A stretch of DNA of 22,114 nt from JAZGHN01 sp964496725 (GCA_964496725.1 CAZCAS010000010.1:1-22114); one strand, 5' to 3'. Positions 7,950 through 15,074 are shown, numbered from the stretch's first letter. Program-made: numbers and translations. Notes: generated from the sequence alone by a model not told the origin.

Positions 7950-10814
7950 TTACCGCTTGCCTCTCATCACCACTAGGATAATAACTGATAGCAGGACTAC
8001 AGCAGCAAGCAAGGCGCCGAGAGAATACTTCATCCAGTCGGGGGTAGTTGACTGGGGTGGTGGGGCTGATGGGGGCGGTGGTTGAGGTGGTGCTTCTGGC
8101 GATGATTCCTCTTGTGGTGGTGATGTGGTAGTGAAGGCGCTGACAGCACTCCACGCACTATGGGTATCAGAGCTGATAGCTCTGACCTTCCAGTAGTAGG
8201 TAGTATTGTAGTTCAGGTTTATATCGCATTCCCAGGCAGTGCTGGGCAGGGCATAACTATCAGTCTTAAGGATTGTCGGATTGCCAAATGAGGGGTCGGT
8301 AGATACTATTAGCTCATAGCTGTCAGCCCCGGCGATGGCACCCCACTGGAATATAGGTTTTAGTGGTATTCCATTAGTTCCAGCTTCAGGACTTAGCAGT
8401 TGGGGGGCAACAGCCTCAGTGCCTATGGCGGTGGTGAACGACCACTTATCGGACCATGGGCTTAGCACTGGCTCGTTAGCTCGCACTCGCCAGTAGTAGG
8501 TGGTAGCTGGCTCAAGTTCTGGTAGCTGCGTTGAACTTGCTTCGGTCTCCCCCTCAAATTCGTCGGGGACATCGGAGAGGTCGGTGTCATCGTCAAGCTG
8601 CCACTCATAGCTGGTGGCACCGCTCAGTGTCTCCCAATCAAGGCCGACGTTACCGACATTATAGTTGATAATGTTGCCTATACCCGGTGCTTCATCTGAG
8701 GGCGAGGTCAGGGTAACCGGTACCGATAGGCTGTCTATGAAGGTCATCAGCCTGATATTGGAGGTGTCAATCGCCCACAATCTGTTATCGTATAGCCATA
8801 GGTTGGATAGGGTGGCTCCATCCTCGAGCCCGCGGGTCACTGTTTCAAATGTTGGCCCCAGGGAGTAGGTGGGGTCAAGAGAGCGTTCTATGCCACCATC
8901 GGCATCGGAGTTGGTGGCGTATAATACACCTTCAGCCGATACCGCTACTTGAGTTAGTGTAGCCCCGGCGAGACTATCTATGTTTTCCCATTCGGTATCG
9001 GTGTCAACGGTGAAGCGGAAGATGCCTTCGTCTGCGGTCTCGCTGGCGGCATAGATGGTGCTGTTACTGCTGAACTGGGGGCCAAAGGCAACGTGTAGGG
9101 AGCCGGTGAGGGGGGATGAGGTGGCATCCACGGGCAGTGGTTCAAAGGAAGCACCGTTGTCGTCAGACCAATAGACCCACCCATTGGTATTGCCTACCAG
9201 AATAGACTCGTCCTGCTCATAGTCGGGCGACAGGGCTATGGAGTTCAGTGATTGGCTTCCTGCTTCTACGGGGCTGGAATAGGTTAAACCGCTGTTGGTT
9301 GTCTGGTAGACCAGCCCGTCAGCGCCATCGAAGCCCCCGATAAATAGAGTGGTGTCATCAACCACTGCCCATATATCGATATCGTATGGAGTGTTTCGGG
9401 GGTGGCTGAAATGTTGTCCCTTATCGCTCGATTTCCATATCGCTGAATCGCCGCCGCTTGTCCCGGCCAGGAATAATACATCGCTCCCATTGCCGTATTG
9501 AGGGGAGAGGGCAACCATGCTCAGGTTGTCTACATCGGGCAGGCTGCTGGTAAACATCCTTTCCCATCTTGTGCCGTCGTTGAGACTGCGCCACAGGCTG
9601 TGCTCTCCCCCGAAGGTGAGCATGAACATGGTGTCATCCTGGCTATATTCGGGGGATATGGCTACATCCAGGATGGTGGTGATAGTGGTGTCAATCAGGC
9701 TTATCTGGTTCCAGGTAATGCCGCCATCTGCTGTGTAGGAGAGGGCGCTATCATCGCCGCTGGTGACGGCGTATGCCTCACCGCTACCAGCGAAGCCATC
9801 AGCCATCAGCACGTAGGTAGCACTGCTGCCGGACGGGGCTTTTGTTGTTGAATCCCAGCTATCGCCGTCATCGGTGCTATACCACACCTCAGCGTTGGCG
9901 TTTTCACCGGCCAGCAATTGAAGACTGCCCCACTCCCCCTCCACCTCCAGACTGATGATATCGGCATCAATATCAAGGCGGTGGGAATCGTCCCCATCCG
10001 CCTGGTAGATACCCCCATCCCCGCCAACCACACCGACAAACAGCACCTGCGCCTGGTCGAAGTCGGAGGGGAAGCAGATGTCGGAGGCGGTGGTGATAGC
10101 AAAGCTATTGTCACTGGCATCGAGAAGCTCCACCCTGTCCCACCCCCCGATAGAGCCGTCATTATAGGCAACATAGGTGTGGACATTGTCGGTGATTACG
10201 GCGATGGTCTGCTTATCGGTGCCAAAGTCGGGTGAGCAGGCTACGGAGTAGACATCGTAGTTGCCTATATCCAGGTCTGTCCACCCCCCGCCGAGGGTGC
10301 TGTCGCAGCGGTAGTATACCCCGCCGCCCCCCGCCCCGTCGGCGGTTCCTATAAAGACATGGGGCCTGTTCTCCATATAGCCCACATCAAGGCAGGTTAT
10401 AGGGGCGATACCGGCGGGACTGCTCAGGTCCTCCCACTCCTCCCCGCCGTCCTCTGACTTGTAGACGCTGCTGCCGTCGGTTACATAGATGGTGCCAGCC
10501 TCAGGTGTGACCAGGGCGGTTACTGCCTCCTCGTAGTCCAGGTGTGACCAGCTGTAGCCACCGTCGCTGGACTTGAACAGGGTGTGGCTTGTCCCGGCAG
10601 GGTTGGCATAGCAGTAGAGGGTGCCATCAACGGCCATGGTCAGGTGTTTGACATCTGAGCCGCTGGCAAGCACCCAGTCGCCTGCTTTGCCGTCGGTGGG
10701 AATACTGACCCTTGCCCACTTGACATCATCTGGGGCAGCCACGGCTGGGGCGGCTATTGAGATAAGCAGGGCTATGAGCAGGAGTATTTTTATGGCAAAT
10801 TCAGCTCTCGCCAT
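7950..10814 (-). CDS. BNR/Asp-box surface protein, C-terminally anchored (S-layer-like)
   Basis: A 954-residue secreted protein. It has a signal peptide (cleavage near residue 27 after AVA) and a long beta-propeller-like region with Asp-box motifs (SxDxGxxW), for example SSDGGYSW, SEDGGEEW, STDDGDSW, TADGGITW, SLNDGTRW and SDDNGASF. Two Fn3-like domains follow (about 695-895), each with a TTYYWRVRA/TTYYWKVRA strand, then a proline-rich linker, a membrane segment (about 930-950) and the tail MRGKR. It is anchored outside the cell and probably structural; sialidase active-site residues are not evident. It is paralogous along its length to the protein at 11113-14127. It has its own promoter (10833-10861), an extremely short leader and no Shine-Dalgarno sequence. 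I recall a BNR/Asp-box protein as the suspected S-layer protein of Dehalococcoides. Confidence 0.9.
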   Translation of the reverse strand: MARAEFAIKILLLIALLISIAAPAVAAPDDVKWARVSIPTDGKAGDWVLASGSDVKHLTMAVDGTLYCYANPAGTSHTLFKSSDGGYSWSHLDYEEAVTALVTPEAGTIYVTDGSSVYKSEDGGEEWEDLSSPAGIAPITCLDVGYMENRPHVFIGTADGAGGGGVYYRCDSTLGGGWTDLDIGNYDVYSVACSPDFGTDKQTIAVITDNVHTYVAYNDGSIGGWDRVELLDASDNSFAITTASDICFPSDFDQAQVLFVGVVGGDGGIYQADGDDSHRLDIDADIISLEVEGEWGSLQLLAGENANAEVWYSTDDGDSWDSTTKAPSGSSATYVLMADGFAGSGEAYAVTSGDDSALSYTADGGITWNQISLIDTTITTILDVAISPEYSQDDTMFMLTFGGEHSLWRSLNDGTRWERMFTSSLPDVDNLSMVALSPQYGNGSDVLFLAGTSGGDSAIWKSSDKGQHFSHPRNTPYDIDIWAVVDDTTLFIGGFDGADGLVYQTTNSGLTYSSPVEAGSQSLNSIALSPDYEQDESILVGNTNGWVYWSDDNGASFEPLPVDATSSPLTGSLHVAFGPQFSSNSTIYAASETADEGIFRFTVDTDTEWENIDSLAGATLTQVAVSAEGVLYATNSDADGGIERSLDPTYSLGPTFETVTRGLEDGATLSNLWLYDNRLWAIDTSNIRLMTFIDSLSVPVTLTSPSDEAPGIGNIINYNVGNVGLDWETLSGATSYEWQLDDDTDLSDVPDEFEGETEASSTQLPELEPATTYYWRVRANEPVLSPWSDKWSFTTAIGTEAVAPQLLSPEAGTNGIPLKPIFQWGAIAGADSYELIVSTDPSFGNPTILKTDSYALPSTAWECDINLNYNTTYYWKVRAISSDTHSAWSAVSAFTTTSPPQEESSPEAPPQPPPPSAPPPQSTTPDWMKYSLGALLAAVVLLSVIILVVMRGKR

Positions 10815-10832
10815 TTGTTGACATTTGGCGAA

Positions 10833-10861
10833 ATTCTAACCCTGCCTTGGTCTAAAGTCAA
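10833..10861 (-). promoter_or_regulatory. Promoter giving a near-leaderless transcript
   Basis: On the minus strand TTGACT (10861-10856) and TAGAAT (10838-10833) have the ideal 17-bp spacing. The -10 box ends only 18 bases before the ATG at 10814, so the 5' leader should be about 11-12 bases, and it contains no purine-rich ribosome binding site. Confidence 0.65.
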
Positions 10862-10938
10862 CACCCCCTTGTCTTTGCCCCCATTGCGAGCGTAAAGCCC
10901 CTTTTAATCTCTTTGCTAAATAACCAGAGGGTGTGTTT

Positions 10939-10960
10939 AAGAGGGGCGTTAGCCCCTCTT
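10939..10960. repeat. Short palindrome (AAGAGGGGC / GCCCCTCTT)
   Basis: Perfect 9-bp inverted repeat with loop GTTA. A related hairpin, AGGGGC-GAA-GCCCCT, is at 15119-15133 followed by CTAATCCCTTTACC, and a half copy, AAAGCCCCTTTTAATCTCTTT, is at 10895-10915. This suggests a dispersed repeat family in intergenic DNA. It could also serve as an extra transcription terminator. Confidence 0.6.
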
Positions 10961-10970
10961 TATGAAATCT

Positions 10971-10998
10971 TCCCCCTCTCCTTTGAAGGAGAGGGGGA
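10971..10998. repeat. Short palindrome (TCCCCCTCTCC / GGAGAGGGGGA)
   Basis: Perfect 13-bp inverted repeat (10971-10983 with 10986-10998) around a TG centre, followed by TTAAGGGGGTGAGGT. It is not followed by a T run, so it looks more like a dispersed intergenic repeat than a terminator. Its core equals the terminator stem at 711-734. Confidence 0.6.
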
Positions 10999-11045
10999 TT
11001 AAGGGGGTGAGGTAGGTAAACAGTCTAGTGATATGGTTTTCGATT

Positions 11046-11080
11046 AAAAAGAGAGTCCCCCGAAATCTCGGGGGACTCTC
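11046..11080 (-). terminator. Intrinsic terminator of the large surface-protein gene
   Basis: Perfect 13-bp stem (11051-11063 with 11068-11080) with a four-base loop. Read on the minus strand it is followed by TTTTT (11050-11046). It lies 33 bases after the stop codon of the gene at 11113-14127 and separates that transcript from the paralogue downstream. Confidence 0.88.
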
Positions 11081-11112
11081 TGCATTATCCGTCAAGTCAA
11101 AACCGGTTAGGT

Positions 11113-14100
11113 TTAGGGTTTTCTGGTTCTGACGATTAGGACAATTACCACTACAGCCAGCGTGGCACCAACACCGATAACAGCATAGATCCACTTAGGA
11201 GCTACCTGTTGTGCCGGTGGAATGGTGACCGTTGGTGTTTGAGCGGGTGGTGCAGGAGCTACAGCTTCTACTGGCGCTGACACGGTGGTGAAGTTACCAG
11301 TAGCCCATCTGCTCTCGCTGGTTCCGCTAACTGCCTTCACCCTCCAGAAGTAGTTGGTTGCGTAGTTTAACGGTGAATCCAGTTCATAGACAGAAGTGGT
11401 TACCGTCACCGAAACGATTGGAGTGGTGAAGTTGGGGTTGTCAGCCACCTCGAGCGTATAGCTGTCAGCTTCCTCGATATCCTCCCAGCCGAAGGAGGCC
11501 AGGATAGGAACATCGGTGGCTCCTAGTGCCGGGGCGAATGTATCGGCATCAATGGTCATCGTCTCGGGTTCGGTGGTGAATGTCCATATATCCGACCACT
11601 TGCTATGTACCGGCTCGGCCGCTCTTACCTGCCACCAGTACTTGGTGCCAGAGTCCAGCGCATCACCAGCATGGGCGCCGGTGGTGGTATTTTCGGTGAG
11701 GTTCAGTACCCCATCATCGTCGCCGGTAAGGTCGTCGAACCACTCATAGGCCATGCCCATGTCGGCATCGGAGTAGACGCGTACCTCATAGTCGGTGGCA
11801 TTGTCGAAGCCGTTCCACGTCATGAGAGCCGAGTCCACATCGGCATTCGCAGCGCCGCCGGTAGCTGCTACCGCCAGCAGGTCCTCGATGGTCCAGATGG
11901 TGGCATTAGCAGTGTCAACGGCGAATAGGGTGGTGCTTCCCTCAACGGCGTAGAGGCTATCGAATATCTCCAGACCGCCGGCATCGGCGTCAAGACCCTC
12001 TATCATCTGGTCGAAGTCGCTCTCGTCGACATCGTCCAGGTCCTCAAGCGGGTTGGGTGTGCGTTCCACAGCACCCTCGACTCCGGCATCTGCCGAAGCA
12101 GCGTCGGAGACGTAGACCACCCCATCTGCGACCGCTAGGCCGCTGATAGCAGTGGGGGCGCTCTCAGGAGTGAAGTCCTCCCAGTCCGCATCAAGGTCAC
12201 TGACGTCGAGGAAGCGGGCGATGACATCGTCACTGGCAGCATAGATGGTGTTGGTGGTATCGAAGTCGGTGTCAAAGCCGACATAGGTAGCCGCAGCAGC
12301 AGTAGAATCGAGGTCGGCGCCTACTACATCCCAGTCCTCGCCGAAGTCCTCGGAGATGAACACCGCATTGGAATCGTCACCGCAGATTACGGTGTCGCCC
12401 CATACTGCTAGCGATGTTATGTCGTTAGCGCCGCCGGCTTCTACCTCGTAGTCGTCCCACGCCCTGCGTCCCTGTCTGTCGGTAATGTAGACTGTTGAGT
12501 CTCCAGCACCGCCGGCGATGATGGTATCGGCGTCAACTATCGCCCAGGAAGCCAGTGTGTCGGGAACGTTTCTGGTGTCTGCCCAGACGGTTCCGCCGTC
12601 ATCGGAGACGAATACCTCCGGACCGCCGCCAGCATCGCTGAGCCCGGCGAAGACGGTGTCGTCACTGCCGAACTCTGGCGAGCAGTCAATCATGTCTATA
12701 TCGCCGGTCACGCCTAACACGGTGGCGTACTGGGTGTCTTCCCAGACCCTGTCCCAGTTGTCGCCGTCATACCGCAGCACTTCGTCGTCGCCGGCAGCAT
12801 TCTCGTAGGCGACGAACATGGTGCCGTCGGATGCCCACTCTGGTGACGGTCCGATGTCATGAAGGGCATCAGCGTCGGTGTCCATCAGGCTGATACCGAC
12901 CCAGGACTCGCCGCCGCTCATGGTCAGCTGTACGCCGGCTCCCGTGCCGTCAGTTGCCGCCCAGCCCATGCCGTCATCGGCGATATCATCGCCGCAGATG
13001 ACATAGGTGTCGGCGTCGCCAGCAGGGCTTATTCCCTCTGCGGAAGCCTGCAGCCAGTTGTCGCCGTCGTCGTCGCTGTACCATACGTCAGCGACGCCAG
13101 CGTCGCCGATGGCGCCGTCAATACCGGCCATCAGGTAGGTGTTGCCGATGTCGCCCACGACATCCAGGCTCATCACCTCGTCCTCAACGTCGTCGAGGAG
13201 GTCGGTCAAAGCCGTGGTGTCGCCGTATATCCGGTAGACACCGCCGAGACTGCCGACATGTGCCGGACCGGATACGCCCACGAAGAACTCGAAGGCGTCG
13301 TCCTGGTCGAAGTCGTCGGGGATGGCGATGGCAGCCGCGGTGGCTAGGAATTTGGCATCGCCGTCGCTCTGTATCTCCCATGACTCCCAGCCGGCTGCGC
13401 CCACGCTGGCGCTGTCGTTGTAGGCGACGTAGGTCTCGTCGCCGGCGTCAGTGGTAAATACCGCAAACACCAGCCCGTCGTTATCGAAGTCGGGCGAAGC
13501 CTGCAGGGCTAGAACGTCCTCTAGGTCGGCATCTTGGTCTTCTAAATCGAGGTCAGTCCAGGCGCCGCCGAAGGCGTCCTCGTAGTAGTAGACGAGGTCA
13601 GGAGTAGCAGCGGCAGAGTCAGTCGCCACATAGATGTAGTGGGTATCCCCGCCCTCGCCCACCGTCATGGCACTGATGTTGTTGGCGTCCGGTGCCCCCA
13701 GGTCGTCCCAGTTGTCGCCGGCGTCGTCTGTCTTCCACACCTTGGTGGCAGCAGCGACATAGACGATATCCGCGTCAATCGGGGAACAGACTATGGCCGT
13801 TATGGCAGCTGCATCGGTGTCGTCATTGTAGTCGGTTACATCCCAGCTGCGGCCGCCGTCGCTTGACATCACCAGGTCCTCGTCAGCGCCTATCGAGACG
13901 TAGGCCCAGAGGTTGCCGTCAATGTCCATGTCAATCGGTCCCGGCCCGGCATCAATGGTGTTGTCCCAGAAGTAGTTGCCGTCCTCTCCCTGGTCGGGGA
14001 GGTCGTAGGTTGACCACTCGTCCGGGTCAGCCGATACCGGGGTCGCCATTAAGGCGATGCCCAGGCTGAACACCATGGCTATTGTGACGCCTACCCCCAA

Positions 14101-14127
14101 TATTTTTAGTATCTTGTTACTTTTCAC
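11113..14127 (-). CDS. Acidic BNR/Asp-box surface protein, C-terminally anchored (S-layer candidate)
   Basis: A 1004-residue secreted protein. It has a signal peptide (cleavage near residue 33 after VSA) and a long Asp-box beta-propeller region (SSDGGRSW, TDDAGDNW, SDDDGDNW, SDDGGTVW, SEDFGEDW). Two Fn3-like domains follow (about 740-940; TKYWWQVRA and TNYFWRVKA strands), then a Pro/Ala/Thr linker, a membrane segment (about 980-1000) and the tail RTRKP. The mature chain is strikingly rich in Asp and Ala and poor in Lys/Arg, and the codons are GC-rich with a narrow choice (GTCGTCGCC-like runs on the plus strand), suggesting high expression. Start GTG at 14127 with AAGGAGG 13 bases upstream. 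It is the best S-layer candidate of the pair. The leader holds a small ORF and palindromic repeats; it ends in a strong terminator. Confidence 0.9.
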   Translation of the reverse strand: MKSNKILKILGVGVTIAMVFSLGIALMATPVSADPDEWSTYDLPDQGEDGNYFWDNTIDAGPGPIDMDIDGNLWAYVSIGADEDLVMSSDGGRSWDVTDYNDDTDAAAITAIVCSPIDADIVYVAAATKVWKTDDAGDNWDDLGAPDANNISAMTVGEGGDTHYIYVATDSAAATPDLVYYYEDAFGGAWTDLDLEDQDADLEDVLALQASPDFDNDGLVFAVFTTDAGDETYVAYNDSASVGAAGWESWEIQSDGDAKFLATAAAIAIPDDFDQDDAFEFFVGVSGPAHVGSLGGVYRIYGDTTALTDLLDDVEDEVMSLDVVGDIGNTYLMAGIDGAIGDAGVADVWYSDDDGDNWLQASAEGISPAGDADTYVICGDDIADDGMGWAATDGTGAGVQLTMSGGESWVGISLMDTDADALHDIGPSPEWASDGTMFVAYENAAGDDEVLRYDGDNWDRVWEDTQYATVLGVTGDIDMIDCSPEFGSDDTVFAGLSDAGGGPEVFVSDDGGTVWADTRNVPDTLASWAIVDADTIIAGGAGDSTVYITDRQGRRAWDDYEVEAGGANDITSLAVWGDTVICGDDSNAVFISEDFGEDWDVVGADLDSTAAAATYVGFDTDFDTTNTIYAASDDVIARFLDVSDLDADWEDFTPESAPTAISGLAVADGVVYVSDAASADAGVEGAVERTPNPLEDLDDVDESDFDQMIEGLDADAGGLEIFDSLYAVEGSTTLFAVDTANATIWTIEDLLAVAATGGAANADVDSALMTWNGFDNATDYEVRVYSDADMGMAYEWFDDLTGDDDGVLNLTENTTTGAHAGDALDSGTKYWWQVRAAEPVHSKWSDIWTFTTEPETMTIDADTFAPALGATDVPILASFGWEDIEEADSYTLEVADNPNFTTPIVSVTVTTSVYELDSPLNYATNYFWRVKAVSGTSESRWATGNFTTVSAPVEAVAPAPPAQTPTVTIPPAQQVAPKWIYAVIGVGATLAVVVIVLIVRTRKP

Positions 14128-14200
14128 GACCTTTATATTTCCTCCTTAAGGATATATTCTCATCTCCATAAAATAATACAGGAAACCACAAGCCCCCTCT

Positions 14201-14293
14201 TCATAATATGGAGACAAGGTTGGTTCTTGTTTTTTCCGGTGAGTTCGCTTTAGCCTCCCCCTTTGGGTCCCATACCCTCCGGGCTCTTGGCAT
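14201..14293 (-). CDS. 30-residue basic small ORF in the surface-protein leader
   Basis: An ATG at 14293 opens a 30-codon frame ending in TGA at 14201. The peptide starts MPRARRVWDPKGEAK and ends RTNLVSIL; it is basic, soluble and has no hydrophobic segment. The case for translation is the ribosome binding site: AAAGGAGG on the minus strand (14308-14301) with an ideal seven-base spacing, better than that of the 1004-residue gene 73 bases downstream. It may be a leader peptide regulating that gene, or an independent small protein. I do not recognise it. Confidence 0.45.
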   Translation of the reverse strand: MPRARRVWDPKGEAKANSPEKTRTNLVSIL

Positions 14294-14323
14294 AGCACCA
14301 CCTCCTTTCCTGTTATTGCCCCT

Positions 14324-14340
14324 CGTCATTGCGAGGGCAA
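14324..14340 (+). repeat. Partial copy of the TCATTGCGAG repeat
   Basis: CGTCATTGCGAGGGC matches the left half of the repeat family; the right half (GAAGCAAT) is missing. It lies 12 bases before the next full copy. Confidence 0.6.
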
Positions 14341-14352
14341 CCGCTGCCCCCC

Positions 14353-14386
14353 TGTCATTGCGAGGGCGCAGCCCGAAGCAATCCCA
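14353..14386 (+). repeat. TGTCATTGCGAG...GAAGCAATCCCA palindromic repeat
   Basis: A 34-bp copy. ATTGC pairs with GCAAT, and GGGC pairs with GCCC across a GCA loop, giving a bulged hairpin like a REP element. It lies in the presumed 5' leader of the surface-protein gene. Confidence 0.8.
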
Positions 14387-14400
14387 TCTGGGATAACTTC

Positions 14401-14478
14401 CTACTAAATATAATAACACACTTTGTCAAGTATTTGTTACGTATTTGTAACGCTACAGTAAAAATACCCCTTTGTCAA
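14401..14478 (-). promoter_or_regulatory. Promoter-like region of the large surface-protein gene
   Basis: On the minus strand there are two perfect -35 boxes TTGACA (14478-14473 and 14429-14424), each with only a weak -10 match at 17 bp (TAGCGT and TAGTAG). Between them lies an 11-bp tandem repeat (GTTACAAATAC / GTAACAAATAC; 14451-14430), a possible regulator site. A transcript starting here would carry a leader of about 270-320 bases including the small ORF and the repeat at 14353-14386. Confidence 0.4.
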
Positions 14479-14520
14479 CCCCCCTTCCTGCCCTTGCCCC
14501 CCCTGTCATTGTGCCCCCCT

Positions 14521-14550
14521 TGTCATTGCGAGCCCAGCGAAGCAATCCCA
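14521..14550 (+). repeat. TGTCATTGCGAG...GAAGCAATCCCA palindromic repeat
   Basis: A 30-bp copy with a shorter centre (CCCAGC). It is preceded by a fragment TGTCATTGTG (14504-14513), suggesting stacked or partial insertions. Confidence 0.8.
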
Positions 14551-14580
14551 CTCCCTTCCCTTCTTATCATTGCCCCCCAT

Positions 14581-14614
14581 TGTCATTGCGAGGGCGAGGC
14601 CCGAAGCAATCTCT
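14581..14614 (+). repeat. TGTCATTGCGAG...GAAGCAATCTCT repeat at the 3' end of the GIY-YIG gene
   Basis: Centre GGGC-GAG-GCCC pairs perfectly inside ATTGC/GCAAT. Its right edge abuts the TAG stop codon (14617-14615) of the nuclease gene. Confidence 0.82.
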
Positions 14615-14902
14615 CTATAATTCCTCATATAAATCGCGCCACTCTTTGTTCATTTGGTTAATCAAATCGATTTTCTTTTGCCTCGAACCCGCCTTGATCT
14701 GCTTCTCCCTCATAATGGCACCCTCTATATCCTCACACACCTCATAGTAGACAAGCTTACCGATGTTGTACTTCTTGGTGAATCCCTCAACCAGCTTTTC
14801 CCTATGTTCGTAGACCCTTCTCCTTGGGTCATTAGTAACACCAGTATAAAGAACTGTGTTCCTTTTATTGGTCATAATGTAAACATAGTATTGTTTATCC
14901 AT
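14615..14902 (-). CDS. GIY-YIG superfamily endonuclease, repeat-flanked
   Basis: A 95-residue single-domain GIY-YIG protein of the COG2827 type. The N-terminal YYVYIM strand and LYTG (18-21) form the GIY/YIG pair, followed by VTNDPRRRVYEHR with the catalytic-type R and H33, and AIMREKQIK with the metal-binding E66; it ends EWRDLYEEL. All key residues appear intact, so it may be an active nicking or cleaving enzyme. Cellular roles of this group are not established. I prefer the ATG at 14902, with GGGGG about six bases upstream; the ATG at 14920 lies in the repeat-derived sequence. The stop codon touches a palindromic repeat, and another copy lies 28 bp before the start, both in the same orientation, so repeat DNA supplies its edges and probably its ribosome binding site. 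Confidence 0.88.
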   Translation of the reverse strand: MDKQYYVYIMTNKRNTVLYTGVTNDPRRRVYEHREKLVEGFTKKYNIGKLVYYEVCEDIEGAIMREKQIKAGSRQKKIDLINQMNKEWRDLYEEL

Positions 14903-14930
14903 ATTGTCCCCCATTGTCATTGCCCTCCAT

Positions 14931-14960
14931 TGTCATTGCGAGCGCAGCGAAGCAATCTCA
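14931..14960 (+). repeat. TGTCATTGCGAG...GAAGCAATCTCA repeat at the 5' end of the GIY-YIG gene
   Basis: A 30-bp copy with centre CGCAGC, preceded by a fragment TGTCATTGCCC (14916-14926). On the minus strand this fragment and its spacer run directly into the nuclease start region. Confidence 0.82.
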
Positions 14961-14996
14961 TTTCTTTCCTGTCTTTGTGTCCCTCCTTGCCCCCCT

Positions 14997-15074
14997 TGTC
15001 ATTGCGAGCCGAAGGCGTGGCAATCTCTAGGCATCCCTGAAGATTGCTTCGTCGCCAAACTCCTCGCAATGACA
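14997..15074. repeat. Complete 78-bp inverted-repeat element
   Basis: Left arm TGTCATTGCGAG...GGCAATCTCT (14997-15026) and right arm AGATTGCTTCG...CTCGCAATGACA (15041-15074) are reverse-complement copies of the same repeat, facing each other around a short centre. The ends TGTCATTGCGAG / CTCGCAATGACA are perfect 12-bp terminal inverted repeats. It looks like the full-length form of the family, of MITE or REP-doublet size. Confidence 0.8.

Larger units (their letters stand above)
14294..14614. other. Intergenic accessory region with repeats, no further gene
   Basis: Apart from the small ORF, the 487 bases between the surface-protein gene and the GIY-YIG gene hold no coding signal. They contain palindromic repeat copies (14324-14340 partial, 14353-14386, 14504-14513 fragment, 14521-14550, 14566-14572 fragment, 14581-14614), pyrimidine-rich CCCC(C)T spacers, and an AT-rich promoter-like segment at 14401-14480. 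Reading frames crossing it are made of repeat sequence. Confidence 0.6.

Noticed and set aside
12859..13457. Plus-strand frames opposite the large surface-protein gene
   Set aside because: They are shadows caused by the GC-rich, Asp-heavy codon bias; their translations are low-complexity Arg/Val-rich strings.
7950..14127. Sialidases, suggested by BNR/Asp-box repeats
   Set aside because: Asp boxes are structural turns found in many propellers; no sialidase catalytic Arg triad or FRIP motif was seen, and the architecture is that of an anchored surface protein.
14324..15074. CRISPR array
   Set aside because: Copies are irregularly spaced, differ in length, occur in both orientations and have no unique spacers of equal size; they are palindromic dispersed repeats.
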